This document shows, in pieces, positions 1-9,103 of a DNA stretch of 64,000 nucleotides; within the stretch, counting starts at the first letter, position 1, and the number at the start of each line of letters is the position of its first letter. The stretch spans positions 1-64,000 of IMG/VR virus record IMGVR_UViG_3300035438_001811. One strand, 5' to 3'. The stretch comes from a virus. The notes beneath the pieces are model-generated. The model was given only the letters and a program-made list of their open reading frames with translations, was not told where the DNA came from and searched no databases. The position numbers and the translations under genes were made by a program.

Positions 1-24
1 AAAGGGATTGAGTGAGTTTCTACT

Positions 25-866
25 TTGAATGTAATCGCAAATATAGAGGGTCTTGAAGTAGGGGCGATCGCGCCTAATAGTATCGTCAATGCCGACTGTC
101 TGGAGGCTATGCAGCTTATTCCAGATAAAAGTATCGACTGTATTATTTGTGATCTCCCCTACGGTTGAGCATCACTGTTTGTCATTGGGATTCTGTTATT
201 CCCTTTGATCTGTTGTGGGAGCAGTACAAGCGAATCATTAAACCTAATGGCGCTATTGCCCTGTTTGGTTCGCAACCCTTTACCAGTGCGCTTGTGATGA
301 GTAATCCTAAGTGGTTTAAGTATGAGTGGATTTGGGAGAAGGATGCCATGAGTAATCCTGCATTAGCTAAAGTCCAGCCGTTAAAATACCATGAGAATAT
401 TTCGGTATTTTGCGAAGGAAGGACAACGTATAACCCTGAAATGTGGGACGCTGGTTTTGTTTCCAATACACAAGGGAAAAATTCTGTTTTAGGGACATCT
501 GGCAGTAGATTCGTAAAAAGCTCAAGTCAAAACCTAACAACATTCAGGTATCCCAAAACGATTGTTAAGTTCAATAAGCCAAAACATAATAGCGGATTAA
601 CCCATCCCACACAGAAACCTACCCAACTTATCGAATACCTAATCAAAACCTACACCCAAGAAGGCGAACTAATCTTAGACAACACCGCAGGCAGTGGCAC
701 ATTAGCGATCGCCGCCATCAACACAAACAGAAATTACATTTGCATTGAAAAGGATGAACATTATTTCGAGGTAATGCGTAATAGGATTGAGAATCACGAC
801 CCCAACGCACCTGTAAAAACCAAAAAGCCAAAACCCGCGCCAAAAGGGCAGCTAACATTATTTTGA
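25..866 (+). pseudogene. frame-broken N6-adenine/N4-cytosine DNA methyltransferase
   Basis: A beta-class methyltransferase of the N6_N4_Mtase type, in two frames. The first frame opens at TTG 25, carries the catalytic motif IV as DLPYG and stops at TGA 166-168, directly after that motif. The homologous protein resumes in the next frame at about 165-180 (CHWDSVIPF) and continues to 866, with the SAM-binding motif I (DNTAGSGTL) near the C-terminus. The two halves fit together if about five bases near 166-173 are extra. No slippery heptamer is visible, so a real frameshift mutation or a sequencing error is more likely than recoding. It is the only plus-strand gene beside the minus-strand head operon, and a moron-like insertion is plausible. 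Confidence 0.75.
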
Positions 867-906
867 GCCAAACAAAAAAGGAGCGTAACAGCTCCTTTTT
901 TGTTGA

Positions 907-1671
907 TTATCTTAAATTCATTCGTCTTGCCTCTTCGGCTCGTTGTGTTGGACTCATTTTGCCAAGTGCTTCAATATCTAGACCGCCGCCACGCTTACCA
1001 CGTCTACCGCTTAAGCCATCACCAGTCCCGACACGCGCAACAAACATATCAGGATATTTCTTGGCGATCTCAGTCTCAATCCAAAGGTCAATGGGTAGAT
1101 ACTTATTGCGATCATCTGGATGATAGCGAGGATCGCCAGACTTATCGACAACATAGATCCCGTCGTTATCTACACCATCGGCGGCTTTGGTCATATAGGC
1201 TAGCTGACCACGAAACTCCTGATCCTTGGATAGTAAGCCAGTGTACTGAGGTTTGATACCAGTGTTAGCCAAGTTAAGAGCGATCGCTGCATCGATACGT
1301 GTTTCAGTTAACTCTTGCCTTGCTGCTAGTTTCTCCTTTTCAGCTTGCTCTTTTTCGGCTTGCAAACGTTTCTTCTCAGCAGCCGCTTGTTCTCTTTCAA
1401 GTTTGCGGGCTTCTTCTGTATTGGCTTTAGCTTCAGCTTCACGGATCGCCGCCTCTTGCTGGAATTTGAGAGCCTCCTCAACTTTGGCTAGGTCGATACC
1501 CTCAAATCTTTTATTTTTCTCACGCTCTTCCGCAAGTTGTTTTTCGAGTTCACGCGCTTTCTGTTTGGTTGCTTCTAAAGCTTTTTCTCCCTTTGGGCCC
1601 AATGGATTATCAGCACCCCCGCCTGTGTTTTCGGGTTCATCATTCTGGTATGAGTAAAAATTGAAACGCAT
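907..1671 (-). CDS. putative capsid scaffolding protein
   Basis: 254 residues. A very charged, Ala/Glu/Lys-rich coiled coil spans about residues 30-125, and a less repetitive region ends in EEARRMNLR. This layout (long helical N-terminal half, basic C-terminal end) and its place downstream of the portal gene match phage scaffold proteins of the GP20/DUF4355 kind, which guide procapsid assembly and then leave or are cleaved. The family call rests on composition and position, not on a motif. The capsid gene expected next on this strand is not in the window. Confidence 0.6.
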   Translation of the reverse strand: MRFNFYSYQNDEPENTGGGADNPLGPKGEKALEATKQKARELEKQLAEEREKNKRFEGIDLAKVEEALKFQQEAAIREAEAKANTEEARKLEREQAAAEKKRLQAEKEQAEKEKLAARQELTETRIDAAIALNLANTGIKPQYTGLLSKDQEFRGQLAYMTKAADGVDNDGIYVVDKSGDPRYHPDDRNKYLPIDLWIETEIAKKYPDMFVARVGTGDGLSGRRGKRGGGLDIEALGKMSPTQRAEEARRMNLR

Positions 1672-1676
1672 AAATT

Positions 1677-2048
1677 CTAAGCTCTAATAATTCTAGTTGT
1701 GTTAATTCTGGCAACGTCTTGCAATCTAAGCTCGTTGCTTATCGTTTGCTTGAGGCTGTCATAAGCATTACGATAGCCGCTTACCTCAGTGCCATCCTTG
1801 CGAGTGATTGAGTAAAAGGATGGGACTGATTGACTCGTAACTCCAAAGTCTGCACTTTGCTCTATTCCTGCGATGGCTGCTTTCAGGGCGATCGCCTCAT
1901 TGATTTTGGCTTGAATGTCATCAATCGCAGTTGCACCATATTGATTTTCAAAATCTGTAAGAGCTTCTTCAATTCTCCGCACATATTTATATTCAAGGTT
2001 GAATATTGTTTTGATGTTGGTTACGTCGGTTGCTGTCCATGTACTCAT
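1677..2048 (-). CDS. small head-region protein, function unknown
   Basis: 123 residues, mostly helical by composition, with no motif I recognise. Its ATG overlaps the end of the portal gene by four bases, so it is translationally coupled to it, and it ends five bases before the scaffold gene. The position between portal and scaffold suggests a role in head assembly or the portal vertex. Confidence 0.6.
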   Translation of the reverse strand: MSTWTATDVTNIKTIFNLEYKYVRRIEEALTDFENQYGATAIDDIQAKINEAIALKAAIAGIEQSADFGVTSQSVPSFYSITRKDGTEVSGYRNAYDSLKQTISNELRLQDVARINTTRIIRA

Positions 2049-3607
2049 GATTGCACCTCATCATCATTATCATCTTCTGAATCGTCAACCTTATTAATCA
2101 TCACTTTATTAGTTTGAGGAATACTTTGCGGCAGCGCGATCGCACTAAGCTTCAGCCCTTCAGGCAACCATCGCAACTGATTTAGTTTAGCCGATCCCGT
2201 GTCAGCGTCCATAGTACCAGTGGCTACAGCATCAAGTACCACTTGCACTTCTTGAGGAGTGACTGGCTTATCAAGTACATTGATATCCACGTCAATACTC
2301 GCATCAGTAGGTTCTACTCCTGTCCACCTATCCCAGAAACTAAATACCGTTTGCCATAAGCTCTTTTGCCTTAAAGCAAACTTGCGTAACGATGCTTTGC
2401 CCTGCGCCATCTTGAGAGCAATTTCGTCATCAGTTTGCTGCACCGATCCTTGTCCCAAGAAGGATAAAGCCTCCGCTTTGATTTCTGCACGTAAATCTGA
2501 AAGCATTTGGCGCATAGGTTCTACTGCGGACGGGTCAATCTGCAAAACGCCAACATCAGAGCCGTTAGAGCATTCGATTGCTAAGCTCCCACCAATCACC
2601 AGTGAGGGCGGATTATCTGGGATAAAGTCAGCCCATTTGCGTTTATAGGTTGGCTGTAACTTATAGATTGTGCGTTGGTAGCTAGAGTAATTCTGGTAAT
2701 GGCACTTAACTTTTTCTAGTAAATCTAATAGAGGCGGTGCTGAGCAGATAGCATCGCGATCGCTTACTGAGTAAATCACAATCGGAATCTCGGTCAATGG
2801 CTGCTGATTTGCATCGCGTAAGATCAGGGGCGGATCGTAGCTAATCCAAAGTTCTAACTCTTGAGTCTTTTTACCACGACTAGGCTTTGATTTCTCAATG
2901 CTTTTGTAATACTTCTCAGTAGTTACAAAGCCGTTTTCATCAAGAGAATAAACCCAACGTATCTCAATTTCTTCACTTGCAAACTGATTAATCTTTTCGG
3001 TTTCTTCACGCTTAATAACAGCTAGCGTCATCTTTTCAGCGCCGCTTTCGTCATAGGTGAAATCCCAATTAATCAGGTCATCACGTTCAATTAAGTTTAA
3101 GTATGGTCTAGGATTAGCGATCGCATTCTCTGGATAGCTGACGACTATTACCGCAAAGCCATCACGTAATGCCCACGTATCTGCATCAGTTTTGAAGCTG
3201 ATTAAGTCAGATCCCTTAAGGTCAATATTGCTTTGATTGATAAGTATTGATTCACTTACATTGTCTGTAAGGTCAAATTTGCTTATCAATGCAGCAAACA
3301 TGTCAACCGATGGACGGAAAAAGTTATGAAACAGAGTTTGCCGCGCCCGATCAAAATACTCTTCGGTTTCTTCAGCAGGGTTCTTAGGTAGATATTCCTG
3401 TAGCTTAATTGTGTCAAAATTGCTGTAATAACGTCCTGATATCCACGCTCTACGCCCCTCATAGAAGTCTTCGCAACGCTCTACATCATATTGATATTCA
3501 ATATAATCAGGGTGTTTATAGTTTGGGCTAGCTTTATTATTCTCACCTAATTTATTGGAGCGCCATGTAAACGCTTCATTAGGTTGAATGATTTCAATAT
3601 CTGACAT
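2045..3607 (-). CDS. phage portal protein (DUF4055-like)
   Basis: 520 residues. Portal proteins form the dodecameric ring at one capsid vertex through which DNA is packaged. The N-terminal half has the YxYDVERCEDFYEGRRAW and FFRPSVDMFAALISKFD blocks typical of DUF4055 portals, followed by a middle region rich in aromatic strands and a C-terminal helical part (ALSFLGQGSVQQTDDEIAL). It lies directly downstream of the terminase genes in the canonical terS-terL-portal order. Size is normal for the family. Confidence 0.75.
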   Translation of the reverse strand: MSDIEIIQPNEAFTWRSNKLGENNKASPNYKHPDYIEYQYDVERCEDFYEGRRAWISGRYYSNFDTIKLQEYLPKNPAEETEEYFDRARQTLFHNFFRPSVDMFAALISKFDLTDNVSESILINQSNIDLKGSDLISFKTDADTWALRDGFAVIVVSYPENAIANPRPYLNLIERDDLINWDFTYDESGAEKMTLAVIKREETEKINQFASEEIEIRWVYSLDENGFVTTEKYYKSIEKSKPSRGKKTQELELWISYDPPLILRDANQQPLTEIPIVIYSVSDRDAICSAPPLLDLLEKVKCHYQNYSSYQRTIYKLQPTYKRKWADFIPDNPPSLVIGGSLAIECSNGSDVGVLQIDPSAVEPMRQMLSDLRAEIKAEALSFLGQGSVQQTDDEIALKMAQGKASLRKFALRQKSLWQTVFSFWDRWTGVEPTDASIDVDINVLDKPVTPQEVQVVLDAVATGTMDADTGSAKLNQLRWLPEGLKLSAIALPQSIPQTNKVMINKVDDSEDDNDDEVQS

Positions 3608-3637
3608 AATCTATAAGTATTGATTTGTTTTGATTAT

Positions 3638-3844
3638 ATGTCACCGAAAAAACATTTAGCAATTATTTCACATGCTAATAGTGGCAAAGTAGCTGAGATT
3701 AGAGCTAATCTTAAGAAGTTAGGCGTTGTTGTCCCCAAAGATTCGCGATCGCGTGTTGCGCTTGAGTCGATTACGATTAGTAGAGATACGGTGACTAAAG
3801 CAACAGATACACTACCCACGCGCCCGACTAGTACCGAATCCTGA
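3638..3844 (+). CDS. possible small basic protein, low confidence
   Basis: A 68-residue plus-strand frame opening MSPKKHLAIISHANSGKV. It fills the roughly 200-base gap between the portal start and the terminase stop and runs 33 bases into the terminase gene on the other strand. Composition looks protein-like, but it is antisense to the surrounding operon and no ribosome binding site stands out. Confidence 0.22.
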   Translation: MSPKKHLAIISHANSGKVAEIRANLKKLGVVVPKDSRSRVALESITISRDTVTKATDTLPTRPTSTES

Positions 3845-5242
3845 TCCTGCTCTAATTGGTAATAATCTATAAGCAGCATAACCCGCCGCCTCTGGTAAGT
3901 GATCAAGATCGTTTTTCTTTTCTGGCTTGCCATCATCGCCTAAAGGTTGTTGCTCCAAACATCTTGTAAGGTTAGGGCATCGCTTTACATTTACAAATAA
4001 ATGCGACTCCCCTAACCCATTTAAAAAACCTGTATTCATGGCATTAACACGATCCTTGATTGCAGGATTTGTCGTGCCTCTAACAATCTGATAACCAGCC
4101 TGTCCAAATAAGCTTAAATCTGTTTGTGATGCTGATGTATGGCGCTGATTGCCTGATACGTCAGGATATAAATATTTACTGTGATTTTGATATTTATTAT
4201 TAATTGTCTCAATCGTGTGTGATGTATCATGCATCCCCCAAAGTTCATCGACAGCGTGATAGTTTTGTCCCCTTTGGACATATACCACGCTTGCCATTTT
4301 GCCTACGTTAAAATCTTGACCTATATGCAATCTCTCGTTAGGCTGTACCGTTTCATTTGAGTTATTGCGATGGCGATTAAACGAGTGATAAGCAGTTTTA
4401 GCTGTGAGATTTACAAATAGACCCAACACATAAGCATCAATTAATTCGGCTGGATAATTCTCATACAAAGATCGGATATAGTCATCAGTCGTAAATGGAT
4501 TTTCTAATGTACTGAGATTTATTAATACGCGATCGCTTTTATTAATTGATTCTGGCGAACCAAAAAAATCGTAGGCAAAGTTAAAGCCCTCAGGAGTAGT
4601 AGTGCAAAATATTTGATTGCAATGACCAACGCGAACCCGCCCGACAAGTTTCTTCCAACTGAGATCTAATATTTTGCGCTGCACAGTATCAATCTCATCA
4701 ACACCCGCAAAGCAATAGTTACCGCCTACAATACGTCGCCAATTCTCGAAGCTGTTGAGATAAATTACCGCCCGACCATGTGGGAAGTCGATCGTATATT
4801 TGCGGGGTGCTGACGCTCTAAGCGTATATTTAAGCCCTGATGCATCAAGAATCTCGTCTAGCTCTGGTACTAAGAGCTTCTCGATCATCTCATCTACAGG
4901 CTCGTACAATGCCAATGCACAGCCCTTTTTAGTGGGGATTGCATTGATATATGCATGAAGCAAACCTTTTCTCGCAAGTAGGTAGGTTTTGCCGCCCCCG
5001 TAACCACTAACAACACCAACATAAGGAACGTCAAGAGTCTTGAACGCGATCGCTTGTTTTGGCAGCAAGGATATCTTCAAGATTTCGGGTGGCGGTAGGA
5101 ATAATGGTTGGTTTGATTTCTGCAACTCCTGCCATGACGGAATCAAATGGGATTGCGTCTCCTTTTTCCCTTCCCTCGCTATCGTTATCTTCGATTGTTG
5201 ACGCAAGTTCGGGTATTGGCACTGCAACGTATCCTCTGTCAT
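3812..5242 (-). CDS. terL: terminase large subunit
   Basis: 476 residues. This is the ATPase-nuclease motor that cuts and packages phage DNA. The adenine-binding PKQAIAF is followed by a Walker A loop SGYGGGKT (about 79-86) and a Walker B-like GVDEID. The nuclease half has acidic motifs in GQDFNVGK, YPDVSGNQ and NDLDHLPEA. The only ATG before the ATPase core gives a 212-base overlap with the small-subunit gene in another frame, so the true start may be an internal TTG or GTG closer to the PKQ motif. Confidence 0.88.
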   Translation of the reverse strand: MTEDTLQCQYPNLRQQSKITIAREGKKETQSHLIPSWQELQKSNQPLFLPPPEILKISLLPKQAIAFKTLDVPYVGVVSGYGGGKTYLLARKGLLHAYINAIPTKKGCALALYEPVDEMIEKLLVPELDEILDASGLKYTLRASAPRKYTIDFPHGRAVIYLNSFENWRRIVGGNYCFAGVDEIDTVQRKILDLSWKKLVGRVRVGHCNQIFCTTTPEGFNFAYDFFGSPESINKSDRVLINLSTLENPFTTDDYIRSLYENYPAELIDAYVLGLFVNLTAKTAYHSFNRHRNNSNETVQPNERLHIGQDFNVGKMASVVYVQRGQNYHAVDELWGMHDTSHTIETINNKYQNHSKYLYPDVSGNQRHTSASQTDLSLFGQAGYQIVRGTTNPAIKDRVNAMNTGFLNGLGESHLFVNVKRCPNLTRCLEQQPLGDDGKPEKKNDLDHLPEAAGYAAYRLLPIRAGSGFGTSRARG

Positions 5243-5645
5243 ACAACCATTTCTCTATACGCTCTTGACTGTACTCAAGTTTAATTTTTTGCATCCTATC
5301 CAACGACGCGATCGCCTCACCTGTTGTTTTAAAGTTGTCAGGATTTTCAATGATTGCGCTGTAAGTAAGGCTGATTACATTGTTAATCATATCCAAATCA
5401 GAAAGCGCTTTTTCAACCCGTTTACTAACAATATTGTCCCTAACTTTTTTGGACACCTCATTAGACACTTCTTTGGACACCCTTTGGACACCATCGCGCC
5501 ATGATTCTTTACTAGAGCGTCTTGCGACTGTCTTTAGGCTTACCCCTAATCTATTAGCTAATTGCTGTAAAGTAACGCCCCCCGCTTCATATTCGGCTCG
5601 TATAGCTACCCAATTTATTGGCTTTGGTTTTGTTGGTTTAGGCAC
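5031..5645 (-). CDS. terS: terminase small subunit
   Basis: 204 residues. The N-terminus (about 10-50) is a helix-turn-helix of the terminase type: WVAIRAEYEAGG, then LQQLANRLGVSLKTVARR and ESWRDGV. TerS binds the packaging site and recruits TerL. A Lys/Glu-rich helical middle follows, then an acidic C-terminal region. It is the first gene of the minus-strand packaging operon and is divergent from the Bro-N gene at 5807. Confidence 0.8.
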   Translation of the reverse strand: MPKPTKPKPINWVAIRAEYEAGGVTLQQLANRLGVSLKTVARRSSKESWRDGVQRVSKEVSNEVSKKVRDNIVSKRVEKALSDLDMINNVISLTYSAIIENPDNFKTTGEAIASLDRMQKIKLEYSQERIEKWLYDRGYVAVPIPELASTIEDNDSEGREKGDAIPFDSVMAGVAEIKPTIIPTATRNLEDILAAKTSDRVQDS

Positions 5646-5806
5646 ATATTCTATATAAACGAATTTACAGCGATTCTAGCATCAACGCGCCCCTTGATGG
5701 CGATATCGCTAGATTACTGATATTAAAAAGTGATAAAATATTAATGGCGATCGCGTATTCCACTACCGACCGCCGATCAACCTTATACTTAACAACGCAG
5801 GTCAAT

Positions 5807-6634
5807 ATGACAAGTTTAACTCAATTTGCATTCAATTCTCAACAGGTTCGCATCGTTTCAATTAATAACGAGCCTTGGTTTGTAGCTACAGATGTATGTG
5901 AGATTTTAGATATAAGGAATGTTAGCAAAGCTTGCAACCCTCTCAAAGATCGCGAAAAGCAAGTTTTGAACTTGTACGAGATGGGTATAACTTCAAGTGA
6001 TGATCCAGACACCACAAGGCTTTTAGCAGTTTCCGAATCTGGCTTGTATCGCTTGACCATGAAGTCTCGTAAACCTCAAGCCGAACCTTTTCAGGATTGG
6101 GTATGTGAAGAGATTTTGCCCACAATCCGCAAGACTGGCAAATATGAAATTGCTCCTACTCAACCCGCAATCCCTCAAACCTTATCAGAGGCTTTGCGGT
6201 TCGCCGCCGATCTTGAGGATCAGAAACAAAAGCTCTTAGAAGCTAACCAAACATTGCAAGATGAGATCCAAGTTTTGGAGCCGAAAGCGATCATCTATGA
6301 CACCGTGATGGATTCTGACACATGGCTCGATATTCGAGAGCTTCACAAGTGCCTTGCAATTCCCAAATATAGAGAGAAGGATTTCCGCGCTTTCCTATGT
6401 CACAAAGATGTCAAGATTTTGAGTAAGGAAACCAGTCAACCTTATAGCACTTGGATTCATGGCGGATTGGCTAAACTAACGCCTGTGACTCTACCGACTG
6501 GCAACATTTACCATAAACCCGTATTTAGCTGGAAGGGATGCGAGAAAATAATCAATGCTTTGCGAGGTCATGGCGTGATCATGAGTAATCACCAAATCGA
6601 TCTGAATCTTGGGTTTAAGGTTGTTAAGAGTTAA
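5807..6634 (+). CDS. Bro-N/KilAC antirepressor
   Basis: 275 residues. Residues about 5-100 form a Bro-N domain (QQVRIVSINNEPWFVATDV, then SGLYRLTMKSRK and FQDWVCEEILPTIRKTG). A short coiled coil follows, then a C-terminal KilAC/ANT domain (WLDIRELHKCLAIPKYREKD to the end). Such proteins displace lysogeny repressors or regulate phage genes. I chose ATG 5807 over the upstream in-frame start because GCAGGT precedes it and Bro-N proteins start here. The KilAC half is about 80 percent identical by eye to that of the gene at 34817-35614. Confidence 0.85.
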   Translation: MTSLTQFAFNSQQVRIVSINNEPWFVATDVCEILDIRNVSKACNPLKDREKQVLNLYEMGITSSDDPDTTRLLAVSESGLYRLTMKSRKPQAEPFQDWVCEEILPTIRKTGKYEIAPTQPAIPQTLSEALRFAADLEDQKQKLLEANQTLQDEIQVLEPKAIIYDTVMDSDTWLDIRELHKCLAIPKYREKDFRAFLCHKDVKILSKETSQPYSTWIHGGLAKLTPVTLPTGNIYHKPVFSWKGCEKIINALRGHGVIMSNHQIDLNLGFKVVKS

Positions 6635-6959
6635 GCCCAAAAATGGATGTGGTTAAGCTGATTATCCACATCCATTTAATTTTATTTGACCACCAAGCCG
6701 CAGACAATTTACCCTTAGCGATATTCTTAGCGTGACGGGTTTTAAAGTCTTTGCGTTGCTGAGTAACCGATTCGGGTTCGCCTTTTTTATATTTACCTGC
6801 TGTATCCGCACCTTGTTCACCAAATCTGATCAACTTAACTTTGTCGCCTTCTTTTGCAACAACTACATGGGACTTAGTAGGATGCTTAGGAGTGCGCTTT
6901 GGTTTGTTATAGCCTTCTACTCCAGCTTTAGCAAGGCGAGGATCTTTCTTAGCTGCCAT
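6624..6959 (-). CDS. conserved small basic phage protein
   Basis: 111 residues, strongly basic. It begins MAAKKDPRLAKAGVEGYNKP and contains RFGEQGADTAG and FKTRHAKNIAKGKLSAAWW, a combination I associate with a small protein found in many unrelated marine and cyanobacterial phages. Its role is unknown; nucleic-acid binding is plausible from the charge. Its end overlaps the convergent Bro-N/KilAC gene by 11 bases. Confidence 0.65.
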   Translation of the reverse strand: MAAKKDPRLAKAGVEGYNKPKRTPKHPTKSHVVVAKEGDKVKLIRFGEQGADTAGKYKKGEPESVTQQRKDFKTRHAKNIAKGKLSAAWWSNKIKWMWIISLTTSIFGLNS

Positions 6960-7008
6960 AATTTTGTGAGTGTAATTTTGCTAATAGTTTACCAAAAGTG
7001 AAATACTT

Positions 7009-7719
7009 TTACTCCACCCATTCCCATTTCATTCCAGCACTTTTACCGCCTCTAGCGATCGCTTGAGATATACAACGATGTGCAACAAAATTAGCCCTAG
7101 CAGCTTCCTTTACGCCAGAATAAACTCTAATACCATCAGGGGCGTAACAACGCACAGCACGGCGAAAACCTCTAGTTGATGGCTCTGAGTTTTTGACTTG
7201 CTGTACTAAGTTTTCATCTTCTAGAAGCCAGAACAAGTTATCACGATCGCAGTTAGCAAAATGCGAGGGATTATTCAGGACTAAGGCGATCGCGTCTTTA
7301 CGTTTAACTGCGTTCTGATTGTGGGCAATTTTGCGGAATTGTAATTTGCCGCTGCGAACAAATAAGCGTATTCTGTCCAATGGTACGCCTAACCCTCTCG
7401 AAAGTTCGTACACAGTAAAATTATCTTCAGTGCATTTGCGGCTTAAGGGGGAATTAGATGTCATGCGATGGATTTGAACTTCTATCGCAGTATCTGTCCG
7501 TTCTGGGTAGCCTTGTTTTTTAGACCATTTCTTAAAGGATTTAACCAATACAGGAAAAGGTAAAACACCAAGATTATTTTCAAGATATTCGATCTCTTCT
7601 TGTTTCCATGCTGATCCGCCTTTTTTCTCCGTAGAAAACTTTGCTGCACATGATCTAGTACAGCAAAGCCGTTTTGTTTTGGCTTCAAATTCTTTCTTGC
7701 AAAATATACAATTTTTCAT
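7009..7719 (-). CDS. zinc-ribbon and NUMOD-like DNA-binding protein
   Basis: 236 residues. The N-terminus has a Cys cluster (CIFCKKEF, then CCTRSCAAKF) typical of a zinc ribbon. A helix-turn-helix-like middle (YELSRGLGVPLDRIRLFVR) follows, and the C-terminus (VYSGVKEAARANFVAHRCIS) resembles the NUMOD1 DNA-binding repeat found in homing endonucleases. No GIY-YIG or HNH catalytic core is visible, so it may be the DNA-binding remnant of a homing endonuclease or a free regulator. Confidence 0.5.
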   Translation of the reverse strand: MKNCIFCKKEFEAKTKRLCCTRSCAAKFSTEKKGGSAWKQEEIEYLENNLGVLPFPVLVKSFKKWSKKQGYPERTDTAIEVQIHRMTSNSPLSRKCTEDNFTVYELSRGLGVPLDRIRLFVRSGKLQFRKIAHNQNAVKRKDAIALVLNNPSHFANCDRDNLFWLLEDENLVQQVKNSEPSTRGFRRAVRCYAPDGIRVYSGVKEAARANFVAHRCISQAIARGGKSAGMKWEWVE

Positions 7720-7793
7720 AGTTACTGTCTGCCATATCTTACTCTGATACTTTTACAACATAGCTAACCAAATCTAGCAAGCGATTACCACGC

Positions 7794-7874
7794 TTAGCAG
7801 CTTACGCTCTTGATTTGATTAGGAGATACCTTTAAGAAAGTTGCGATTTGTGCAGTGGTGTTTGCGGTAGTCAT
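7794..7874 (-). CDS. 26-residue peptide of unknown function
   Basis: A short frame opening MTTANTTAQIATFLKVSPNQ and ending at TAA 7794. It follows a clear promoter-like element (TAGACA, 17 bases, TATATT in the minus-strand sense at about 7905-7940) and a leader that ends GGCAAGCAA before ATG, similar to the leader of the gene at 22378. Short reading frames arise by chance; the promoter and leader are the support. Confidence 0.35.
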   Translation of the reverse strand: MTTANTTAQIATFLKVSPNQIKSVSC

Positions 7875-8070
7875 TTGCTTGCCTTCGTTTGCTTTACCTC
7901 TTAAATATAGCAGTATAGTACTAGAGTGTCTAGTGGTTTGTAATATTTGTTTACAATTATAGATAAGCAGCAAAAAAAGCGATCGCCATCCATCTGAAAC
8001 TCAGGACAGCGATCGCATTCAAGACAAATAAGTAAAGGAGTAAACACGACCAAGCGGATCTACCCTGTGA

Positions 8071-8304
8071 TTATCGCATATTTCGCAATCTCTCAATCAA
8101 AATCAAATTACGAGCATTCTCAAAATTCACACGCCGCCTATTATCTCGCACTTCACGCGATTCCGTTTGTTTCTCCACAGGCTTTTGCTCTTGCACTGCG
8201 ATGATTTGCTGAACACCTGTACCAGCTAAGTGATTGAGATTGTAGACAACGCCGCGCCATTCGATAAAGTTAGCTGGATAGTTAATCGGCTCGTTTGCGA
8301 TCAC
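8071..8304 (-). CDS. hypothetical protein
   Basis: 77 residues: a hydrophilic N-terminal half with FIEWRGVVYNLNHLAGTG, a Lys/Glu-rich linker and an Arg-rich C-terminal helix. I do not recognise a family. It stands alone between the HIP1-rich gap at 7900-8070 and the tRNA-like sequence at 8411. Confidence 0.5.
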   Translation of the reverse strand: MIANEPINYPANFIEWRGVVYNLNHLAGTGVQQIIAVQEQKPVEKQTESREVRDNRRRVNFENARNLILIERLRNMR

Positions 8305-8410
8305 GGGGGGGATGGGATGGCAAAAAGTAGTAGGGGGAGTAGTAGGTATTTTTTCATGGGTTTATGATAAATTAATTAAGCAATGTTTTTTTAGATATTG
8401 CATACAATTA

Positions 8411-8508
8411 TCGAGAGTAGCGAAGTGGTATCGCAGCCGTACTGTAGGGTAAAACCGACCAGTGTACATATTAGGCGGATGACGTAGGTTCGATTCCTAC
8501 CTCTTGAA
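8411..8508 (+). tRNA. tRNA-like sequence, non-canonical anticodon region
   Basis: The acceptor strands TCGAGAG (8411-8417) and CTCTTGA (8501-8507) pair over seven positions. A D-arm GCGA-loop-TCGC follows at 8420-8434, and a perfect T-arm GTAGG-TTCGATT-CCTAC lies at 8484-8500. The 48 bases between the D- and T-arms do not fold into a normal anticodon arm, even allowing a long variable arm, and hold the near-inverted pair TACTG/CAGTGTA. It could be a decayed tRNA, one carrying a short insertion, or a mimic. No amino acid is assigned. Confidence 0.4.
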
Positions 8509-8919
8509 TTATGCATTCACTCCTTTGAAAGCTCCGATTACAAATTGAAAATTACTAGGCACAAACGGATGCGCCATCGGTACAGCGCGCAAAAGTCCAA
8601 CACGCTTACCGCCCAAATCTAACTCACAGCGCACATTATTAAACGACGCGAAATTAGCGGGTAAACATTTGGGAGCTTGAATCCAGATTTTGATCGGTGT
8701 TTCCTCTACACTAGCGCCGATCGTTTCAAGTAGTTGAGGATTGCTTTCACGCACTGCCCAGCCCTCTATCATCGTTGTATCGCTGTCAATAATCGGATTG
8801 CCTAGCGCGTTAACCGTGCCTGTATCTACGCTATTCCGTACCCAAAACGTGCAGTTAAATTGGTAACTACCATCGGTGTTTTTGGGCGCAAATGGGGGGA
8901 TGAGGTTAGGGAGTGGCAT
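8509..8919 (-). CDS. putative head-closure/head-tail joining protein
   Basis: 136 residues, beta-rich by composition. It starts MPLPNLIPPFAPKNTDG and has IKIWIQAPKCLP and VPMAHPFVPSNFQ. It precedes the tail-completion gene in the same transcription unit, and size and position fit a head-tail stopper, but no diagnostic motif is visible. Its last codon abuts the tRNA-like sequence on the other strand. Confidence 0.4.
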   Translation of the reverse strand: MPLPNLIPPFAPKNTDGSYQFNCTFWVRNSVDTGTVNALGNPIIDSDTTMIEGWAVRESNPQLLETIGASVEETPIKIWIQAPKCLPANFASFNNVRCELDLGGKRVGLLRAVPMAHPFVPSNFQFVIGAFKGVNA

Positions 8920-9100
8920 GATATCTCTCTTTCTTAAATCTTGGAGGCTCGTAGCTTTCGCACAAATTCCGATACCGTTCAGCAGGTGTTGTTAGGTGCG
9001 CTAATTCTGGAAAAGTTGAGGGATGACGACTCATAAATTTAGACTGAGTGTCTCGCAAATGATTGTAAAACTCTAACTGATCAGGTGTCATTTTACCCAT
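8906..9100 (-). CDS. hypothetical protein in the head-completion operon
   Basis: 64 residues, charged and helical (MTPDQLEFYNHLRDTQSKF). It sits three bases after the tail-completion gene and overlaps the next gene by 14 bases, so it is probably coupled to both. No recognised domain. Confidence 0.55.
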   Translation of the reverse strand: MGKMTPDQLEFYNHLRDTQSKFMSRHPSTFPELAHLTTPAERYRNLCESYEPPRFKKERYHATP

Positions 9101-9103
9101 ATG

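Noticed and set aside
165-866. The methyltransferase C-terminal half as an independent gene starting at TTG 165
   Set aside because: No ribosome binding site, and the upstream frame carries the N-terminal catalytic motif that completes the enzyme; a broken gene fits better.
8436-8483. Group I intron inside the first tRNA-like sequence
   Set aside because: The extra mid-section is only some 15-30 bases long, far too short for a group I intron, with no P-helix pattern.
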